The notes: a model not told the origin generated them from the letters alone. A DNA stretch of 64,000 nt from Paenibacillus sp. RUD330 (GCF_002243345.2 NZ_CP022655.2:5140001-5204000); one strand, 5' to 3'. Positions 38,114-48,870 are shown, counted from the stretch's first letter. Program-made: numbers and translations.

Positions 38114-40366
38114 CTAACCCTGCTGCTTCGCTTCGGCCGCTCCGGCTTCCGGAACCTGCTCCGCAGCGGTCCGGTGCAAGCCCGAAGGCCAGAACGCCCA
38201 GCGTCCCAGTAGCGCCGTCAGAGCAGGAACGAGGAACGGCCTTACGATGAACGTATCGAGCAGGACGCCCAGCGCCGTAATCAAGCCGAACTGGAGGAGA
38301 ACTTGGATCGGCAGCGTTGCCAGCACGGCGAACGTGCCGGCAAGAATGAGCCCGGCGGACGTAATGACCGGACCGCTCTCATTTACGCCCTCGGATATGG
38401 CCTGGCGGAGCGGCATATGCCGCCTCTTTTTCCAGATGCCCGACACCATGAAGATATTGTAGTCCTCGCCCAGCGCGACCAGGAACACGAACGCATAGAG
38501 CGGGATGGCGCCTTGTATCGCGTCGATCCCGATCGCCTGCAGGACGAGCCACCCGAGGCCGAGGGCGGAGAAGTAGCTGAGAATGACGGTTCCGATCAGG
38601 TACAGCATCGCGGTTGCCGAACGCAGGTAAAGCAGCAGCAGCAGCGCGATGAGGCCGATGACGACGGGAATGATCAGCCTCGTATCCGAGGCTTGCGTCG
38701 CCCGGGTGTCGTATTGGACCGCGGTCTGTCCGGCGATCCAGACATGGCCTGCCGGATCGGCGGCTCCCGCGCCGGCGAGAGCGCCTTCGGCCAGCCTCCT
38801 CATCTCCGGAATCCGGTCCATCGCTTCGAGGGAATACGGGTTGAGGCTCAGCTCCACCGTCCAAGCGCGGATATCGGGATCGACAGCCCCCTGCTGCGGC
38901 TGGGACACCGAGGCTACGTAAGGCTGGCTCCTCAGCTCATCCGCGAAGCCGTCCATGTCTCCCCGGCCTTCCGTGTCCGCGATGATGGTCACGGGAGCCA
39001 GCTTCCCTTCGGAAAACTGTTCGCCGATGAGGCGGAAGCCTTCTCTCGATTCCATATCGGACGGGAACGAGGATAGGATGTCGTACGTGAACTTCACCTG
39101 GGAGCTGACGGCCGCCAGAGACCCGAGCAGCAGCAGGGAGATCCCGGCCACTTTCCATGGATGCCGGACGACGAGACGCCCGGTGAGTCCGGAGCGCCGG
39201 CTGCTCCGCGGTGCGGGCGCGGGCTTGCCCCTGCGGGCCGCCCGCTCCGCCGCCATCGCCGGCGTCCGCGGCACGAACGGCCAGAAGGAGCCGCGGCCGA
39301 GAATCGCGAGCAGCGCGGGGACAAGCGTCAGGCTGGCCAGCGCCATGACGAGAATCGACAGGCTGAACGGCACGGCGAACCGGTGAACGCCGCCGAACCG
39401 GGCAAGCAGCAGCGTCAGCAGCGCGATGACGACCGTCAGCCCGCTCATCGCGATTGCCCCGCCCGCGTCGGTTACGGCCCTGCGCAGCGCGGCCGCCTTG
39501 CTCTCCTCTTCCGTCAGCAGATGGCGGTAGCGGCTGATCAGGAACAGGCAGTAATCGGTCCCTGCGCCGAACAGCAGCACCGTCATGATGGAGACGGCTT
39601 GCGAGTCGACATCGATCCAGCCTTGCGAGGCCATATACCCGAGGATCGGTCCTGTCACTCCGTAGGCGAAGCCGACAGCCAGCAGAGGGATGAGCGCCAG
39701 CACGGGGGAACGGTAGATGACGAGCAGGAAGACGAGCACCAGCAGCACCGTGGCGATCAGCAGCGAGACATCGGCGCTGCTGAACAAGGCGGTCGCATCG
39801 ACCGCGATGCCCGCAGGCCCGGTCAGCCTGGCGCTCGGCGCCGGGGAGTCCGCGGCCGAGTAGGATGCCGCGAATACGTCTCCGCCTCCGGCCAGCGCGT
39901 TGATCCGCTCCCGCAGCTCCTGCGTGCCTTCCTTGAGCTCAGGCGTGCCGGCCTCAGGCTTGAACGTAACGGCCCAGACGAGCGTGCTGCCGTCCTGCGA
40001 CAGCTGCGCCTTCAAGGCCGTCGCCGGCAGCTTGTCGAGCGGCACAGCCGCCTGCTGATGGGCGACCGGCCGAGCCGACACATCCGCCGCCGCTTGCCGG
40101 ATCAGCTCGAGATCCGCCTCGCGGAGTCCCCCTTCCCGGTGCCAGACGATCAGCGCCGGCGTTCCGTCATTCGACGCGAACTCCCGGCTGAGCACCTCCT
40201 CCGCCTGCACGGAGGCGACATGCTTGCCGAAGTTGGGCGCGTTCTCGTCGACCTCGCTCCTTACGCCGGGAAGAAGCATGCTGAGCAGAGCGGCCATCAC
40301 GATCCATGCCGCCAGCGTCAGCCACTTGCTCCGCCGGCCGGCGACAGCTTCCATCCATCCGTTCAT
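38114..40366 (-). CDS. MMPL-family (RND-type) membrane transporter
   Basis: About 750 aa. Twelve hydrophobic segments fall in two halves, each with one segment, a large outside loop, then five segments. GAGTDYCLFLISRYRH (first half) and ALGEDYNIFMVSGIWKKRR (second half) carry the conserved Asp-Tyr pairs used for proton relay in MmpL/YdfJ proteins. ATG 40366 is chosen because AAAGG lies upstream and the protein then starts MNGWMEAVAGRRSKW, like homologues; the frame extends 54 codons further without family similarity. It diverges from a TetR gene that probably controls it. Role: efflux of lipids or hydrophobic drugs. Confidence 0.9.
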   Translation of the reverse strand: MNGWMEAVAGRRSKWLTLAAWIVMAALLSMLLPGVRSEVDENAPNFGKHVASVQAEEVLSREFASNDGTPALIVWHREGGLREADLELIRQAAADVSARPVAHQQAAVPLDKLPATALKAQLSQDGSTLVWAVTFKPEAGTPELKEGTQELRERINALAGGGDVFAASYSAADSPAPSARLTGPAGIAVDATALFSSADVSLLIATVLLVLVFLLVIYRSPVLALIPLLAVGFAYGVTGPILGYMASQGWIDVDSQAVSIMTVLLFGAGTDYCLFLISRYRHLLTEEESKAAALRRAVTDAGGAIAMSGLTVVIALLTLLLARFGGVHRFAVPFSLSILVMALASLTLVPALLAILGRGSFWPFVPRTPAMAAERAARRGKPAPAPRSSRRSGLTGRLVVRHPWKVAGISLLLLGSLAAVSSQVKFTYDILSSFPSDMESREGFRLIGEQFSEGKLAPVTIIADTEGRGDMDGFADELRSQPYVASVSQPQQGAVDPDIRAWTVELSLNPYSLEAMDRIPEMRRLAEGALAGAGAADPAGHVWIAGQTAVQYDTRATQASDTRLIIPVVIGLIALLLLLYLRSATAMLYLIGTVILSYFSALGLGWLVLQAIGIDAIQGAIPLYAFVFLVALGEDYNIFMVSGIWKKRRHMPLRQAISEGVNESGPVITSAGLILAGTFAVLATLPIQVLLQFGLITALGVLLDTFIVRPFLVPALTALLGRWAFWPSGLHRTAAEQVPEAGAAEAKQQG

Positions 40367-40563
40367 CAGCGTCATCCTTTCGGTTCTGCATTCCGCCCCC
40401 GGTATGACCCCGAGCACGAAATCATGATAAAATAAGCTAGCCCGACATGAAGCGCATTCCCAGGCAAGCAAGTCAACATCCAACGAAAATCCTGTTCCCA
40501 TTATATATACCGTAGGGTTAATTTTCAACGGATTCCGATTTTACATAGAAAGGAGAGCTTCTT

Positions 40564-41226
40564 TTGCCGAAATTTTACCATTCCGATTCCGATAAAGAAG
40601 GAACGCGCCGCGCGCCGGGCCGGCCGAAGGCGGAAGACCGCGGAACTCCCGTCCGGGACCTCGTGCTGCAGGCCGCATCCGTCCTGTTCATGGAGCAAGG
40701 CTACGAGGCCGTATCGCTGAACCAGATCGCCGAGCGGTGCGGCGTCACCAAAGCGTCGGTCTATTATCATTTCACGAGCAAGCCGGTCCTGTTCACCGCC
40801 TCCGTCACCGATATGCTGCGCAAGGCCAAGGCCGGAACAGAAAGGCTGCTGGAAAGCGGCGGAACGCTGCGGGAGAGGCTGCTCCGCATCGCTCAGGTCC
40901 GGCTGGCCCGAAGCCAGCATGACGAATTCGAAACGCTGATGAGGGAAGCCTCCCACTGGCTGACGGCGGAGCAGAAAAACGAGATCCGCGAAGCCGAGGA
41001 CCATCTCCACCAGCTTCTTGCCGTCCATTTCCGCAAAGCTCTCGATGCCGGAGAAGTGAAGAAGGGCAACCCTCTTCTGATGGCCCATCTCTATACCGCC
41101 CTGCTGATGATCGGCAATCGGGAAGCGGCGCAAGGGATGTACGGCTCCATCGACGAGCTGGCCGATCAGATGATGGATCTGTTCTGGTCCGGCATCGACT
41201 CCGTACGTCCGCTAGACCAAGCGTGA
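40564..41226 (+). CDS. TetR/AcrR-family regulator
   Basis: 220 aa. The N-terminal HTH region is clear: VRDLVLQAASVLFMEQGYEA then SLNQIAERCGVTKASVYYHF. The rest is a helical ligand/dimer domain. The N terminus is very basic (RRAPGRPKAED), as in many AcrR-type proteins. The start is TTG at 40564, with AAAGGAG 9 nt upstream. It is divergent from the MMPL transporter, which suggests repression of that gene and itself; no clear operator palindrome was found in the 197-bp spacer. Confidence 0.9.
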   Translation: MPKFYHSDSDKEGTRRAPGRPKAEDRGTPVRDLVLQAASVLFMEQGYEAVSLNQIAERCGVTKASVYYHFTSKPVLFTASVTDMLRKAKAGTERLLESGGTLRERLLRIAQVRLARSQHDEFETLMREASHWLTAEQKNEIREAEDHLHQLLAVHFRKALDAGEVKKGNPLLMAHLYTALLMIGNREAAQGMYGSIDELADQMMDLFWSGIDSVRPLDQA

Positions 41227-41297
41227 TTGTCCCAATCGTCTGCCAGCACCCGATCCTGTAGGTCATCTTGGCTATGTGAGGAGAGAAAAAGCAGGAC

Positions 41298-43571
41298 ATG
41301 TCGATCAAACTGAAGCTATCCGCTCTCATATCGTCAGTCGTTGTCCTGATTCTGGCATTGAACCTGCTCGTTTTCTCCCTGTATTCGACCGGGCAGCAGG
41401 AAAAAGCGGTCGAGCAGCAGATCCGTACGGCCGCCGATCAGATCCGCTTCTCCATGACGCCGACGCTGCGGACGGCTTATTACCTCGATGCCGCCGTCTC
41501 GGAGCGGATGCGTGTCGCATCTATTGCCGCCATCGGCCTGCTCGGACCCCGCCTCGCCGACGTCTCCCAAGCGACCCTGCTGGAAAGCGCGGCCAAGCTC
41601 AACCTGAGCTCCCTGTCGCTCGTCCAGCGCGAATACGGCGGCAAGATTACGATCAAGGCCTCGTCCGATTCCGATCTGCAGGGCAAGACGATCGGCTCCG
41701 GCAGCCTCAACGGCAAGGTCGTCAGCGACCTGGTCAGCAGCAGATACGCGTATGTCGACCGGGGAACGAGCCTCCAGAATTACTGGTGCGACTCGCTCTT
41801 CTATTCCGAGAGCGGCTACAAGTCCAAGCTGAGCTTCTATTACGACGGAACCGCCGACTACGTCCTGCGGATCTCCTACAACGTGCAGCCGATGGTCGAC
41901 AAGCTGACTCCGATCCAGGACAACAGCAACATCGACGACATGATCCTCGATTCGCCGGGTCTGGTCGAAATCACAGGCATCAATGCGGATCTGGTGCCCG
42001 GTTCGGACAGCGGCCAGCCTTCCGAGCTGCGGCAAGGATTTCCGGACAACGCCATGGAGTTCGGATCGTACCGGTACGTCGATAGAGAGAACGATTATGC
42101 CTTGATGGAACAGGCCAGCCAGACAGGCCTGCCGGTGTACAACAAGACCGAGCTGCTCGGCAAAAAGCTGCTGAGGGGCTACATCCCCTTCAACGTAGAC
42201 TCGATCCGCAGCTACGTCGTCATCGTTTCCCTGGACACCTCCTTGTACGGCGAGTCGCTCAACAAGCAGTTCTTCCTGCTGCTCGCCATATCGCTCACGC
42301 TGCTGATCGTCGCCATATCGGCCAGCTACCTGATTTCCGGCGTCGCCTTGCGGAAGCTGAAGCTCGTCATCCGAAGGGTGAACGCGGTGGCCAAGGGAGA
42401 CTTCAACAAGCCGATCCGCCTCAGCAGCAACGACGAGATCGGCGAGCTGGCTCAAAGCGTCAACCTCATGGCGTCCAATATGAGCGCGTATACGAGCAGG
42501 CTGAAGGAGTCGGCGGAGGAGCTTCGCCACACGAAGGAGCATCTGGAATCGCTCGTCAGCCATACGAAGGACGCCATCCATACGTACGGCCTCGACGGGC
42601 GGCTCATGAGCGCCAACCGCGCCTTCGAGACGATGCTCGGGTGGTCGGAGCAGGAGCTGATGGATGCGAATTCTCCAGCCTCTTTCCCGCCCGCCAACGA
42701 GGAGGAAATCCGCCGAATGATCGCAAGCGTGCTGGACGGGGTCGCCTATATCGACGCGGAGTCCACGCTCGAGACCAAATTCGGAGCCCGCATCGACGTG
42801 AGCACGACGGCTTCCCCGATTCGAGACCATGACGGGTCGATCGTGGCGGTATCCTGCATTTCCCGCAACGTGACGAACCGCAAGCATACCGAAGAGCTGC
42901 TGCGCCGGACGGAGAAGCTCTCCGTCGTCGGACAGCTGGCCGCCGGCGTCGCCCACGAGATCCGCAATCCGCTGACGACGCTGCGGGGCTTCGTGCAGAT
43001 GCAGATGGAGGGCAAGGAGCTGAGTCCGTACTTCCTGTCGATCATGCTCTCGGAGCTGGACCGGATCAACTTCATCGTGAGCGAGTTTCTGGTGCTGTCC
43101 AAGCCCCAGGCCAATCATTACCACAAGCAGCGCATCGCGCCGATGCTGGAGGATATGGCGCTGCTTCTGGAGCCGGAAGCCAATCTGTCCGGAGTCGGAA
43201 TCGAGCTCGATCTGGACAGCGGCATCGCCCCGATCCTATGCGAGCCGAACCAGATGAAGCAGGTATTCGTCAACGTCATCAAAAACGGCATCGAGTCCAT
43301 GGCGGAGACGGGCGGCGTGCTGAAAATCGGCCTGCATCGGGACGAAGCGGGATATGCCGTCGTCACGGTCGAGGACCAGGGAAGCGGTATTTCCGAGGAA
43401 GACCTGCTTCGCCTGGGCGAGCCGTTCTTCACCAGCAAAGAGGGCGGCAACGGCCTCGGGCTCATGGTCAGCCAGCGCATCGTCAGCAATCACAAAGGCG
43501 CTTTCGTCATCCGCAGCCGCGTCGGCCAAGGAACTGTCGTCCGCATCAGCCTGCCCGTCCTCTCCGAATGA
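41298..43571 (+). CDS. Membrane sensor histidine kinase (extracellular sensor, HAMP, PAS, HisKA, HATPase)
   Basis: 757 aa. A transmembrane segment at about 8-28, an outside sensor domain of about 300 residues (dCache-like by length), a second segment at about 327-350, HAMP to about 400, a short coiled coil, PAS at about 415-530, HisKA with His at about 552 in GVAHEIRNPLTTLRGF, and HATPase with N-box VFVNVIKNGIE, DQGSGIS and GNGLGL. The GVAHEIRNPLTTLRGF form is typical of sporulation-type kinases (KinA-E group), so it may feed Spo0F; that is inference. It has no adjacent response regulator. Confidence 0.9.
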   Translation: MSIKLKLSALISSVVVLILALNLLVFSLYSTGQQEKAVEQQIRTAADQIRFSMTPTLRTAYYLDAAVSERMRVASIAAIGLLGPRLADVSQATLLESAAKLNLSSLSLVQREYGGKITIKASSDSDLQGKTIGSGSLNGKVVSDLVSSRYAYVDRGTSLQNYWCDSLFYSESGYKSKLSFYYDGTADYVLRISYNVQPMVDKLTPIQDNSNIDDMILDSPGLVEITGINADLVPGSDSGQPSELRQGFPDNAMEFGSYRYVDRENDYALMEQASQTGLPVYNKTELLGKKLLRGYIPFNVDSIRSYVVIVSLDTSLYGESLNKQFFLLLAISLTLLIVAISASYLISGVALRKLKLVIRRVNAVAKGDFNKPIRLSSNDEIGELAQSVNLMASNMSAYTSRLKESAEELRHTKEHLESLVSHTKDAIHTYGLDGRLMSANRAFETMLGWSEQELMDANSPASFPPANEEEIRRMIASVLDGVAYIDAESTLETKFGARIDVSTTASPIRDHDGSIVAVSCISRNVTNRKHTEELLRRTEKLSVVGQLAAGVAHEIRNPLTTLRGFVQMQMEGKELSPYFLSIMLSELDRINFIVSEFLVLSKPQANHYHKQRIAPMLEDMALLLEPEANLSGVGIELDLDSGIAPILCEPNQMKQVFVNVIKNGIESMAETGGVLKIGLHRDEAGYAVVTVEDQGSGISEEDLLRLGEPFFTSKEGGNGLGLMVSQRIVSNHKGAFVIRSRVGQGTVVRISLPVLSE

Positions 43572-43637
43572 TCCTCCCGCTCTCCCGGGATACTAGGCAG
43601 ACAAGCTGCTGCCGCAGCATCTGGGAGGGCGGAATTC

Positions 43638-45568
43638 ATGAAAACGATATTCAGCATCGCTGCAGAGGATTGGCGGCGGATCGGACGGAACTGGACCGCC
43701 TGCGTCATCCTGGGAGGCCTCGCCCTGCTCCCTTCCTTGTACGCCTGGTTCAATATTCTCGCCTCGTGGGACCCGTACGGCCGCACTTCCGAAATCCCGT
43801 TCGCCGTCGTCAACGAGGATGCCGGCTACCGGCTCAGTCCGGCGCTGGGCGCCGCGGCGGGAGGCGAAGCCGGGGGCATGCTCCGGGCCGGAGACGAAAT
43901 CGTCAGGGCGCTGCGAGAAAATTCGTCGATCGGCTGGCATTTTGTCGGCGGGAAGGAGGCGCTGGACGGCGTTCGGGACGGCACTTATTATGCCAGCATC
44001 CTCATTCCGCCGAACTTCTCCGAGCGGATGGCCAGCATCCTCTCGCCCAAGCCGCTTCGCGCGGAGATTACGTACACCGTCAATGAGAAGATCAATGCGA
44101 TCGCGCCAAAGATAACCTCCTCAGGAACGAATACGATCATCAAGAACTTCACCGAGCAATTTTCCGAAACGGTGAACGGCACGATCTTCCGCCTGTTCAA
44201 CGAGCTCGGGACCGAGCTCGAACGGGAACGGCCGGCGATCGAGCATGCGGAGCAGCTCGTCTACCGGCTGGAGAAGGAGCTGCCCGAGGTGAACCGGATC
44301 GCAGCCGTCGCCCGGAAGGATCTGGGCAAGACCGCCCAGCTCACGGCGGAGGCGCAGAAAGCGCTCCCGTTCGCCGAGAAGCTGACCCGGGAAGGCTCCC
44401 GCTTCGCAGACGGAGCCGGAACGTTCCTGCAGCACGGCAGCGAGGCGCTTCAGGCGGTATCTCCCGCTGTGAAGCAGAATTTGCTGCTCGTGCAGCAGGC
44501 TGCTGCGGCGCTCGAAGCGGCCGCCGCAGCGCTCGGCGAAGGCGGGGCGGACAACTCCGCCCGCGCCGCCGAAGCTCTCGCCGCAGCGGCCGCCCGCATC
44601 GAGGCGGGCCGCGCGGCGGCAGGCGCCCTGGCCGCGCTGCTGCCGCGGCTTGGCGCCTACGGCGATGCCGGCGGCGTGCTCGCCGCCGCCGGCAAGCGCC
44701 TTGGCGGGCTCGAGCGCAGCCTCGCCCGCCAGGCGGAGCTGGCCCGCGCCGCAGGCGAGGCGCTGGCGGCGGGCGGCAGCCGGCCGCCGGGCTTGCCGAG
44801 CAGCTGCGGCAAGGGGCCGAGGAGGCCGGGCGCATCGCCGCCGACCTCCTCGGCCGCTACGACAGCGGGCTCGCGCCGCGTGTCGCGGCAGGAGTGAAGG
44901 CGGCGCAAAAGGCCGCCGCAGAAGCCGGCGACGCCCTGAAGCGGGCGCATGCCCAGCTGCCCGCCGTGACCGGACTGCTCCGGGATGCCGCCAAAGGCAT
45001 CGCGTTCGGCCAAAGCAAGCTCGACGCCTTCCAGAGCGAGCTGCCGGAGGCCGAAAAGCGGATTCGGGACCTCGCGGCCAAGCTGCGGGAGCTGCGCAAG
45101 AAAGGCAATATCGGCGAAGCCATCGATCTGCTCAAGAGCAATTACGTCCAAAAGGCCGAATTTCTGGCCCGCCCGATCGAGCTGAAGCAGCATTCCCTGT
45201 TCCCAATCGCCAATTACGGAACGGCGATGACGCCGTTTTTCACCGTGCTCTCGCTGTGGGTCGGCGCGCTGCTGCTCGTCTCCATGCTCAGCCTGGATGT
45301 CCATCGAGAGGCGGCCGTCCCGCATGCCTATCTCGGCCGCTTCCTGACCTTCTGGGCGATCGGCCTGCTGCAGTCGATGCTCGTCACGCTCGGAGACATC
45401 CGCGAAACGGTCGGAGGCCTTCTTCCCGCAGCCGCGCGCAGGGATTTGTCGATGCTGCTGCTCTTCGGCGTCATCGCGCTGCTCGCCGGCCTGCTGCTGA
45501 AGAAGCCGCTCGGAAGAGCCGCCGAGAGCCTTGCGGCAAAAGCCCGCGAAAGCGGAATTATTCATTGA
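43638..45568 (+). pseudogene. YhgE/Pip-family membrane protein, frameshifted and internally deleted
   Basis: Frame one (43638-44795 region) gives a YhgE/Pip N terminus: one transmembrane segment (CVILGGLALLPSLYAWFNILASWDPYG), PFAVVNEDAG and a long Ala/Glu-rich helical stalk. Near 44770-44795, in a GC-only stretch, protein-like sequence moves to another frame (GLAEQLRQGAEEAGRIAAD onward) and continues to 45568. So one base is gained or lost. In the second part, YGTAMTPFFTVLSLWVGALLLVSML is followed by MLVTLGD and then directly by IRETVGG, where full-length family members have roughly 80 more residues with several membrane segments. The gene therefore carries two lesions. RBS is GGGAGGGCGGAATTC. 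Confidence 0.8.
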
Positions 45569-45631
45569 CCGTTGATGGAAATCGAACCACTACGCAGAAT
45601 TTTTTCTGTCGCCCGGAGGAATCCACTGAGA

Positions 45632-47407
45632 ATGAGATCCCATGCCGCCCCCGAGCCCGATAAAGCTCCGCTGTGGCCGATGTTCAAGCGCCTGTTCCTG
45701 CATGTCAAAGGACAATGGCCGCTGCTTCTGGCCGCTTGGCTGTCCATGGCCGCCGTCGCCGCCCTGCAATTCGTCATTCCGAAGCTGACCCAATATGCGG
45801 TCGACCATGTCATTCCCGGCAAGCTGTACGGCCAGCTGCTGCCGATCGCAGGCGCCGTCTTGGGGACAGCGGTTCTGCTCGGCGTATTCGGCTATATCAG
45901 CAGCTACACGTTCAGCAAAGCCGGCCAGCAGACCGTCTTCGAGATCCGCAACCGCCTGTACCGCCATTTGCAGAGCCTCGATCTCGGCTTCTACGACCGC
46001 CGCCGAACGGGCGACCTGATGTCCCGCATGACGAGCGATGTCAACCAGCTCCAGCAAATGGTCAGCTCCGGAACGATGGGCATTCTGACCGACGCCGTCA
46101 CGTTCATCGCCATTGCCGGTTACATGCTGCTGGAGAACGCGCAGATGACCGTTGCGCTCCTGGCCTTGTTCCCCGTCATGTTCCTGACGGCCCGCCGCTA
46201 CGGCGGACGGATGCGCCGCACCTTCCGACGGGTCCAGGAAACCGTGGCGGAGATGAGCAGCCATCTGCAGGACACGCTCTCTTCCATCCGGCTCGTCAAG
46301 TCGTTCTCCGCCGAAGAACGCGAAAGCGCTGTATTCGCCCGCTTGAGCGCCGACAACCGGGACGCCAATCTACGCTCCACCCGCTTCAGCGCGATCTTCG
46401 GCCCCATGATCGACCTGCTCCAATACGCAGGCATGGCTTTCGTGCTTGCCTTCGGCTCCTGGCAAGCGATGCGCGGCGATATGACCGCCGGCTCCGTCAT
46501 CGCCTACCTCAGCTATTTGCGGCTGCTCCAAAACCCGGTCAGGCGCTTCAGCCGCCTCATGAGCACCGTACAGCAGTCCGCGGCGGCCTATGACCGCATC
46601 ATGGAGACGATGTCGGCCGTTCCCGACGTCAAGGACCGGCCCGATGCGGGCGAGCTTAGGCTCGCCGGCGGGAAGATCGCGTTCGAGCAGGTATCGTTCC
46701 GCTACTCCTCCTCCGCGGCTGATGTGCTGCATGAATTCAACCTGACCTTGGCCGCGGGCAAAACGACCGCCCTTGTCGGCTCTTCGGGCGCGGGCAAAAC
46801 AACGGCAGCCCATCTCGTCATGCGTTATTACGACGCGACCCGCGGCAGGATCACGATCGACGGGACCGACATCCGCGATGTGACCCAGGCTTCCCTGCGC
46901 CGTCAGATCGCGATCGTCTCGCAGGATGTCATGCTCCGCAACGGCACCGTACGGGCCAATCTGGCTTACGGCAAGCCGGGGGCCACCGAGGAGGAAATAG
47001 TCGGCGCCGCGCAGGCAGCCTACGCGCATCCGTTCATCGAGCAGCTTCCGGACGGCTACAATACGGAAGTGGGAGAGAGAGGCGTCCGCCTCTCCGGCGG
47101 GCAGAAGCAGCGGCTTTCCATCGCCAGAGCACTGCTTGCCGACCCCAAAGTCATCATTCTCGACGAAGCGACGGCTGCTCTGGACACGGAATCCGAACAG
47201 CTCATCCAAGCCGCGTTGGAAACCCTCTTGGCCGGAAGGACAAGCCTCGTCATCGCACACCGTCTCTCCACCGTCCGCAGAGCCGATCTCATCGTCGTCA
47301 TGGAGCAGGGCCGCATCGCCCAGAGCGGCACCCATGAGGAGCTCATGGAGCAAGGAGGGCGGTACCGCCGTCTGTACGAGCTTCAGTTTCCTCAGCAGGC
47401 AGGATGA
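45632..47407 (+). CDS. ABC exporter, fused permease and ATPase
   Basis: About 591 aa half-transporter. Six hydrophobic segments lie in residues about 20-310. The ATPase has Walker A GSSGAGKTT, signature LSGGQKQR, Walker B VIILDEATAALD and a switch His in VIAHRLSTV. It matches the multidrug/lipid exporter group (MsbA/BmrA-like homodimers). ATG 45632 has GGAGG 12 nt upstream; the frame can begin at TTG 45572 or ATG 45575, but without a ribosome site. It follows the broken Pip-type gene by about 60 nt. Confidence 0.92.
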   Translation: MRSHAAPEPDKAPLWPMFKRLFLHVKGQWPLLLAAWLSMAAVAALQFVIPKLTQYAVDHVIPGKLYGQLLPIAGAVLGTAVLLGVFGYISSYTFSKAGQQTVFEIRNRLYRHLQSLDLGFYDRRRTGDLMSRMTSDVNQLQQMVSSGTMGILTDAVTFIAIAGYMLLENAQMTVALLALFPVMFLTARRYGGRMRRTFRRVQETVAEMSSHLQDTLSSIRLVKSFSAEERESAVFARLSADNRDANLRSTRFSAIFGPMIDLLQYAGMAFVLAFGSWQAMRGDMTAGSVIAYLSYLRLLQNPVRRFSRLMSTVQQSAAAYDRIMETMSAVPDVKDRPDAGELRLAGGKIAFEQVSFRYSSSAADVLHEFNLTLAAGKTTALVGSSGAGKTTAAHLVMRYYDATRGRITIDGTDIRDVTQASLRRQIAIVSQDVMLRNGTVRANLAYGKPGATEEEIVGAAQAAYAHPFIEQLPDGYNTEVGERGVRLSGGQKQRLSIARALLADPKVIILDEATAALDTESEQLIQAALETLLAGRTSLVIAHRLSTVRRADLIVVMEQGRIAQSGTHEELMEQGGRYRRLYELQFPQQAG

Positions 47408-47512
47408 TGCGGCTCTGATTTCTCCGGCTTTGCCGGGTATGAAACTCCCGGCCGGGGCGAATCCTACCCAAGGACGCTTTTCCGGCGCTCGAGTACATTA
47501 CGCGAGAGAAGG

Positions 47513-48842
47513 GTGACGGCAGGAGTGAAACCAGATAAACACGGCGGTTCCGCCGCCGCATCGGGCGGAGGGATGAAATGGCCGCGCGGGAAGTTTGTCG
47601 GCAGGGAGCCTCAGCCCTCCCACAAGAAAGCCGACGACAGCCGCACAGCCGCCCTTCTCGCCCTGTCATCCGTTCCCTTGATCATGACGCTGGGCAATTC
47701 CATGCTCATTCCCGTGCTGCCCGCCATCGAAACGGCGCTCGGCATCACGCCCTTGCAGGCGAGCCTCATCATAACGGTCTACTCCGTCATGGCCATCATT
47801 CTGATCCCGATCGCCGGTTATCTATCCGACCGCATCGGCCGCAAGAAGGTCATCATCCCTTCGCTGATCCTGGCCGGGGCGGGAGGCGCGGTATGCGGCT
47901 GGGCCGGCAGTCTCCAGCCGGGGGGGTTACGGCATCATTTTGGCGGGTAGGGTGCTGCAGGGAATCGGCGCCGCAGGGGCCATGCCGATCGTCCTCCCTC
48001 TGGTCGGGGACATGTTCCGGAGCGAGCAGCAGGTAAGCGCGGGACTCGGACTGATCGAAACTTCCAACACGTTCGGCAAGGTGCTCAGCCCGATCCTCGG
48101 ATCGGCTCTCGCCCTTCTTGCCTGGCAGGCGCCGTTCTGGTCCGTGCCTGTTCTTTGCGCGCTCTCCATTATCCTCGTGCTGTTCCTGGTCAAGGTGCCG
48201 CCCAAGCAGGGCAAGGAAGCAGCTGCGCCTCCGCCTCCGGGCAAATTTTTGAGCGGCGTTTGGAATCTGTACCGCAGCAAGGCGAGATGGCTGACGGCTT
48301 TGTTCGTCGTAGGCTGCTTTTCGATGTTCATCCTATTCGGATTGCTGTTCTACCTGTCGGAAACGCTGGAAAAAAGCCATCACATGAAGGGCATCCTGAA
48401 AGGCCTTGTGCTCGCGATTCCTTTGGCTGTCCTTTGCGCGGCTTCCTATGCGGCGGGAAAATGGATCGGCGAGCACAAGAAAGTGATGAAATGGACCGTC
48501 ACCGGAGGATTCCTCCTCTGTGCGGCCAGCATTGCCGCCTGCCTGTTCTGGGAGGCCACCTCCATCCGCATCGCCCTGCTGTCGGGCGCAGGCCTAGGCA
48601 TCGGCGCCGGCTTGCCCTGCCTCGACGCCTTCATTACCGAAGGCATCGACAAGGAGGAGCGCGGAACGATCAGCTCGCTGTACAGCAGCATGAGATTTAT
48701 CGGCGTGGCCGCAGGCCCGCCCGTCGCTTCGCTGCTGATGAAGCAGTCCGCGCCTCTGCTGCTTGGAGTCATGGCTGCCGTGGCTGCCGCCGCCTTCATC
48801 CTAGCGCTTGCCGGCATTCGCCCGCGCAATGACAAAGGCTGA
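47513..48842 (+). pseudogene. MFS transporter interrupted by a frameshift in a G7 run
   Basis: The first frame covers segments 1-3 and MFS motif A (GYLSDRIGRKKV), then enters seven consecutive G (47920-47926) and soon hits a stop. With one G fewer the reading continues SLQPGGYGIILAGRVLQGIGAAGAMP into the second frame, which runs to 48842 with the remaining segments. The combined protein would be about 440 aa, like drug-efflux MFS proteins of Bacilli. The lesion is a single-base homopolymer change: sequencing error, phase variation or a true null. The start codon is uncertain (GTG 47513, GTG 47525 or ATG 47573). Confidence 0.85.
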
Positions 48843-48870
48843 GCCGCTCATGCGGCTCAGCCTTTGTTTG
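48834..48870 (+). terminator. Terminator of the MFS gene
   Basis: Perfect 14-bp arms AAAGGCTGAGCCGC (48834-48847) and GCGGCTCAGCCTTT (48852-48865), loop TCAT, followed by GTTTGT. The stop codon lies inside the hairpin. Confidence 0.85.
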
